A program made the translations under genes and the position numbers. The notes under the pieces are model-generated. The model was not told the origin of the DNA, made no database searches, and was given only the letters and a program-made list of their open reading frames with translations. A stretch of DNA of 64,000 nt from Isoperla grammatica (taxonomy: Eukaryota > Arthropoda > Insecta > Plecoptera > Perlodidae), in assembly GCA_945910005.1 (NCBI GenBank), contig OX246741.1, positions 2,935,946 to 2,999,945 of the forward strand, written 5' to 3'. Positions 60,464 to 64,000 of the stretch are shown piece by piece (the first letter of the stretch is position 1; every line of letters begins with the position of its first letter).

Positions 60464-61895
60464 ACTAGGAAAACGCTCCGCGTTGCCAGATGAGCGAGTT
60501 TTTTTTAAGTAAATCAAACATATCATTTGCATATCATATTACTCTTACAAAAATAAATACCTTTATAATGTACACATGATTTTTTAAAAAGATAGTGGTT
60601 CAAAATACAACCTTAGAATTTGTGTATATTATTTGCCGATATGTTGCTAATAACTGCACGAAATATTATTTAAATCCGTCAAGAAGTTTTCTTTAAATAA
60701 ATTAAAACCTTTAAATTGATTTTTCAATGTATTTCCGCATAATTTAATTCAACCGTGGTCTACTCAAAAGGCTCTAATTCATAAACTATTAAACCTATCA
60801 GTGTATGGAAAGTTCCATAATGTAGATACAGACTATATCTAAAATGTAATATTGTTTAATCATACAATAACCGCATTTAAATGATAATATAAGCTTTTTT
60901 ATTTGTCTACAAAGCTCGTTGTTAACATTTGCATTTTTGCCGTGTAAGTCATAAAACATAACACGCCATTGTAGCCATTCTATGATAGCTATCAAAATTC
61001 TAAATACAAAGTGGGAAAGGTCTGACTCCCTACGCCATTCCTGCAGCATACTATGTGCATCTAACTTCAATGGTCCGCAAATGCGAATCATATCGGTGGA
61101 ACACTGTAAAAACGAAGAAAATTACTGCCGTGAATAAACAATATTTGTTTATAACATGGCAGTTAAAGCTACAATTTTGAAACTGTTGTCGTGTGTTGGT
61201 ACTATTGATGTGGACTTACATATAAAAAATTATTTATATCGGTGTGTAAGTTTTAATTTAATTAAATAAATAACAAAACATGTGTTTCAGTTGTTAATTT
61301 TTTGTAGGTTGGCATCTTACGTCATTGTAAACATTCTATGACAGCTATCGAAATTCCAAATAATATTGCATAGGTATTGTTACGTACGCTATTTTTGGTG
61401 TATACAATGTGCATCTAATTGCAAAAGTCCGCAAATGCGAATCATTTCGGCGGAACACTGTAAAAATGAAGAAATTGTTGTTGTAAATAAACAATATTTT
61501 TTTATAACATGGCGGATAAACTTACAATTTTAAAACTTTTGTCAAGTGTTGGTACCGTTGTTGTTAATACACAAGTGAAACACAATTCAAATCCGTGTGT
61601 AAGTTTTCATTTAATTAAATAAATAAACAAATTTTATTTTCCAGTAATTAATTTTTTGTAGGTTGGCATCTTGACGAATTTTGCTGGTTATGTTAACAGC
61701 ATCGAGTTTAGTAGTCACAAACGTTGCCCGAAAATTTCAGCCAAATACGTTAAGCCGTTTGACCTGTGCGCGACGAACAAAATTTAGCGCACATACATAC
61801 ATACATACATACATACACACACACATACACACACACAGACAAAGCGCCGATCGAGTTGTATGGAGAGATTCACTCCGCTTCGCTACGCTCATCTA
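60464..61895 (-). mobile_element. Helitron-like non-autonomous element, family A, copy 1
   Basis: On the minus strand it starts TAGATGAGCGTAGCGAAGCGG (61895 downwards). A GT/TGTA microsatellite (61791-61840), the tail phrase GGTCAAACGG and two internal modules of about 350 bp follow. The modules share GTAGGTTGGCATCTTAC, GCAAATGCGAATCAT, GGAACACTGTAAAAA and TAACATGGCGG. It ends with CGCTCATCT, the hairpin AACGC gga GCGTT, then TTTTCCTAG followed by T. The inverted AGATGAGCG core sits at the very 5' end but about 25 nt inside the 3' end, an asymmetry typical of rolling-circle elements. It encodes no protein. Class is inferred; the repeat itself is certain. Confidence 0.65.
61791..61840. repeat. 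(ACAT)n/(AC)n microsatellite
   Basis: Lies inside copy 1 of the family A element, about 55 bp from its 5' end. The matching site in copy 2 (63215-63255) uses ACAG/ACAT units, so the microsatellite is a fixed part of the element. Confidence 0.9.
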
Positions 61896-63320
61896 AAAAC
61901 GCTCCGCGTTGACAGATGAGCGGTTTTTTTCAATGTATCAAATCAAATAAATCATTTGCATATGATATTACTCTTTAAAAAAAAAAAATACCTTTATAAT
62001 AAACATATGATTTTTTTACAAGATGGCGGATGTAGTAACAACCTTATTACTTTAGTCTATTATTTCCTGATATGTTGCTAATAAATGCATGAAATATTAT
62101 TGAAATCCGTTAGGAAGTTTTCTTTAAAGAAATTAAAACCTTCAAGTTGATGGATTTCCGCATAATTTCATTCGACCGTGGTCTACTCAATAGGCTCCAA
62201 TTCATAAACTATTAAACCTATCAGTGTATGGAAAGTTCTATAATGTAGATACAGATTATATCTAAAATGTTATATTGTTTAATTATACAATAACTTGTAT
62301 TGAAACTATATTAATAGCTTTTTAAATTATCGACCAAGTTTGTTGTTATTTTCTGCATGTTTGCCGTGAAAGTCATAAAACATAACACGTTATTGTAGCC
62401 ATTCTATGACAGCTATCAAAATTCCAAATACATAATTAGAAAGGTCTGACTCCCTACGCCATTTCTGAAGCATATTTTGTGCATCTAACTTCAATAGTCC
62501 GCAAATGCGAATCATATCGGTGGAACACTGTAAAAATGAAAAAAATGTCTGCCGTAAATAAACAATATTTGTTTATAACATGGCGGTTAAAGCAACAGTT
62601 TTGAAACTAATGTCGAGTGTTGGTAGTATTGATGTGTACCTACATATAAAACATCATTAATATTTGTGTGTAAGTTTTAATTTAAATAAATAAATAACAA
62701 AACACGTGTTTCAGTTGTTAATTGTTTGTAGGTTGGCATCTTATGTCATTGTAGCCATTTTATGACAGCTATCGAGATTCCAAATAATGATGCATACGTA
62801 TTGCTACGTACGCTATTTTTGGTGTATACTATGTGCATCTTATTGCAAAAGTCCGCAAATGCGAATCATATCGGCGGAACACTGTAAAAATGAAGAAATT
62901 ATTGTTGTTAATAAACAATATTTTTTTATAACATGGCGGATAAACGTACAATTTTGAAATTATTGTCAATTGTTGGTACGGTTTATGTTAACCTACATGA
63001 TAAACATTATTTAAATCCGTTGGTAAGTTTTCATTTAATTAAATAAATAAACAAATTTTATTTCTCAGTTATTAATTTTTTGTAGGTTGGCATCTTGACG
63101 AATTTTGCTGGTTATGTTAACAGCATCGAGTTTAGTAGTCACAAATGTTGACCGAAATTTTCAGCTAAATACGTCAAGCCGTTTGACCTGTGCGCGACGA
63201 ACAAAATTTAGCGCACAGACATACAGACATACAGACATACATACATACACACAGACAAAGCGCCGATCGAGTTGTATGGAGAGATTCACTCCGCTTCGCT
63301 ACGCTCATCTAACTATAGAC
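61896..63320 (-). mobile_element. Helitron-like non-autonomous element, family A, copy 2
   Basis: A full-length diverged duplicate of copy 1, joined head to tail with no spacer. The 3' hairpin and TTTT of this copy run straight into the TAGATGAGCG start of copy 1. Its outer 5' end adds GTCTATAGT before TAGATGAGCG, which parallels the GTCTATAACT start of the element at 48.0 kb and the TC-start rule of Helitrons. Differences from copy 1 are spread throughout, with a shorter microsatellite (63215-63255). A short frame beginning MLVMLTASSLVV occurs in both copies but is broken at the microsatellite and is not a gene. Confidence 0.65.
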
Positions 63321-64000
63321 AATTAACCCGGCCCCTCCACCATTACTGTTGTTTGTCACTAGCTGATCACGATCAAGCTTAACAAACACTTCTACTTACA
63401 CTTAAGCGTAAGTCATAACGGCAAAGGAAGCTCGCAATGTTCAACCACGCAAAATTAACTGTATTTTAATTATGTCTAGAGAATGCTCCAAGATATTGAA
63501 AAACTGGTTCCTACGCGGAATTTGGTTTTGTATCAGCCTTAATGGATGAATTTGATACAAAACCGATATGAATTTCTGTTTCAATATCTATTGAATCATT
63601 CTCAATACATAAATAAAAATCGTTAATGTTTACCTTTATTATTACCGCTTTACTCATCTTTCAATCATTGTCACCTAATTTGTTTTGTCGTTTTCGAATT
63701 TGTTCGCACGTGATAAAATACTTATAGCATATGCCAAGATTAATTGTATTACTCTTACACGTGTAAACGAATGGTGTTTAGTACAATAAGGAATATTGTA
63801 ATTCAATAGTTATTGTATTATTGTATTGTATTAGCACACTTTGCAAAGGTCTCGGCAGGGGAGAGCAGCATTGAGAAAGGGCAGAGCTGAGCAGAGCAGT
63901 GTTAATACGTACCAAGTATAGGATACTTCAATTTCTGAGTAGTATTTTAATATTAATTAACATTTTGTACAACATAAAGGCAATGTCGGATGGCCGTAAG
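63321..64000. other. Unannotated AT-rich DNA
   Basis: AT-rich with no reading frame above 60 codons. A short GCAGAGCTGAGCAGAGCAG patch lies near 63880. Nothing else recognised. Confidence 0.55.

Noticed and set aside
61681..63326. Two similar frames beginning MLVMLTASSLVV
   Set aside because: They are the same part of the tandem Helitron-like repeats, interrupted by the microsatellite in different ways.

Overview
This window looks like a gene-poor, AT-rich stretch of a metazoan nuclear genome, most likely a non-vertebrate (perhaps marine invertebrate) animal. It has no dense stop-free coding on either strand, no ribosome-binding-site gene starts and no operons. It does have dispersed tRNA-like short repeats, foldback and hairpin elements, satellite DNA, many microsatellites and long poly-G:C tracts. 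I cannot name the species. Open frames are short (160 codons or fewer), and the longest come from simple repeats or satellite. I see no protein-coding gene I can defend; three possible single exons are listed only as weak findings.

Layout. 1-7.1 kb: unique AT-rich DNA with a 42-bp duplication, degenerate triplet repeat, poly-G/C tracts, tRNA-like SINE heads, a GC-richer island (5.45-5.7 kb) and a 250-bp imperfect palindrome (6743-6989). 7.1-7.87 kb: a Helitron-like element, family B. 8-29 kb: mostly unique AT-rich sequence with scattered SINE heads (11.7, 15.8, 25.1 kb), a hAT-like terminal sequence (16.3 kb), a G4-forming block (20.1 kb) and a 32-bp minisatellite (26.25 kb). 29.19-29.79 kb: nine-unit array of a 68-bp repeat. 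31.39-35.63 kb: a 4.2-kb foldback element with about 1.18-kb inverted arms, whose loop holds a complete 732-bp TTAA-flanked MITE. 35.9-38.3 kb: a 119-bp satellite (about 20 monomers) with a 595-bp five-monomer higher-order repeat. 38.3-50.7 kb: unique DNA with a candidate regulatory element (40.8 kb), recurring GTAACGACTG motifs, poly-G tracts, a GC-rich island and a second, truncated family B element (47.7-48.0 kb). 50.77-51.11 kb: a 335-bp TCTTCG hexanucleotide array that is open in all six frames. 51.4-60.4 kb: minisatellites, SINE heads, GA and AT repeats and a CRE pair. 60.46-63.32 kb: two head-to-tail copies of a roughly 1.42-kb Helitron-like element, family A.

How the parts relate. Family A (60.5-63.3 kb), family B (7.1 and 47.7 kb) and part of the foldback arms share end sequences. 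On the minus strand these are a TCTATA-type 5' end (two of the copies), an inverted 9-10 nt core (AGATGAGCG or AAGCGAGCG) repeated near the 3' end, a hairpin AACGC...GCGTT, and a TTTTCCTAG end followed by T. That is the layout of a non-autonomous rolling-circle (Helitron) element, and the head-to-tail tandem fits such a mechanism. This repeat superfamily and the nested MITE/foldback are the most interesting things here. No transposase or Rep-helicase is present, so all elements would have to be moved in trans.
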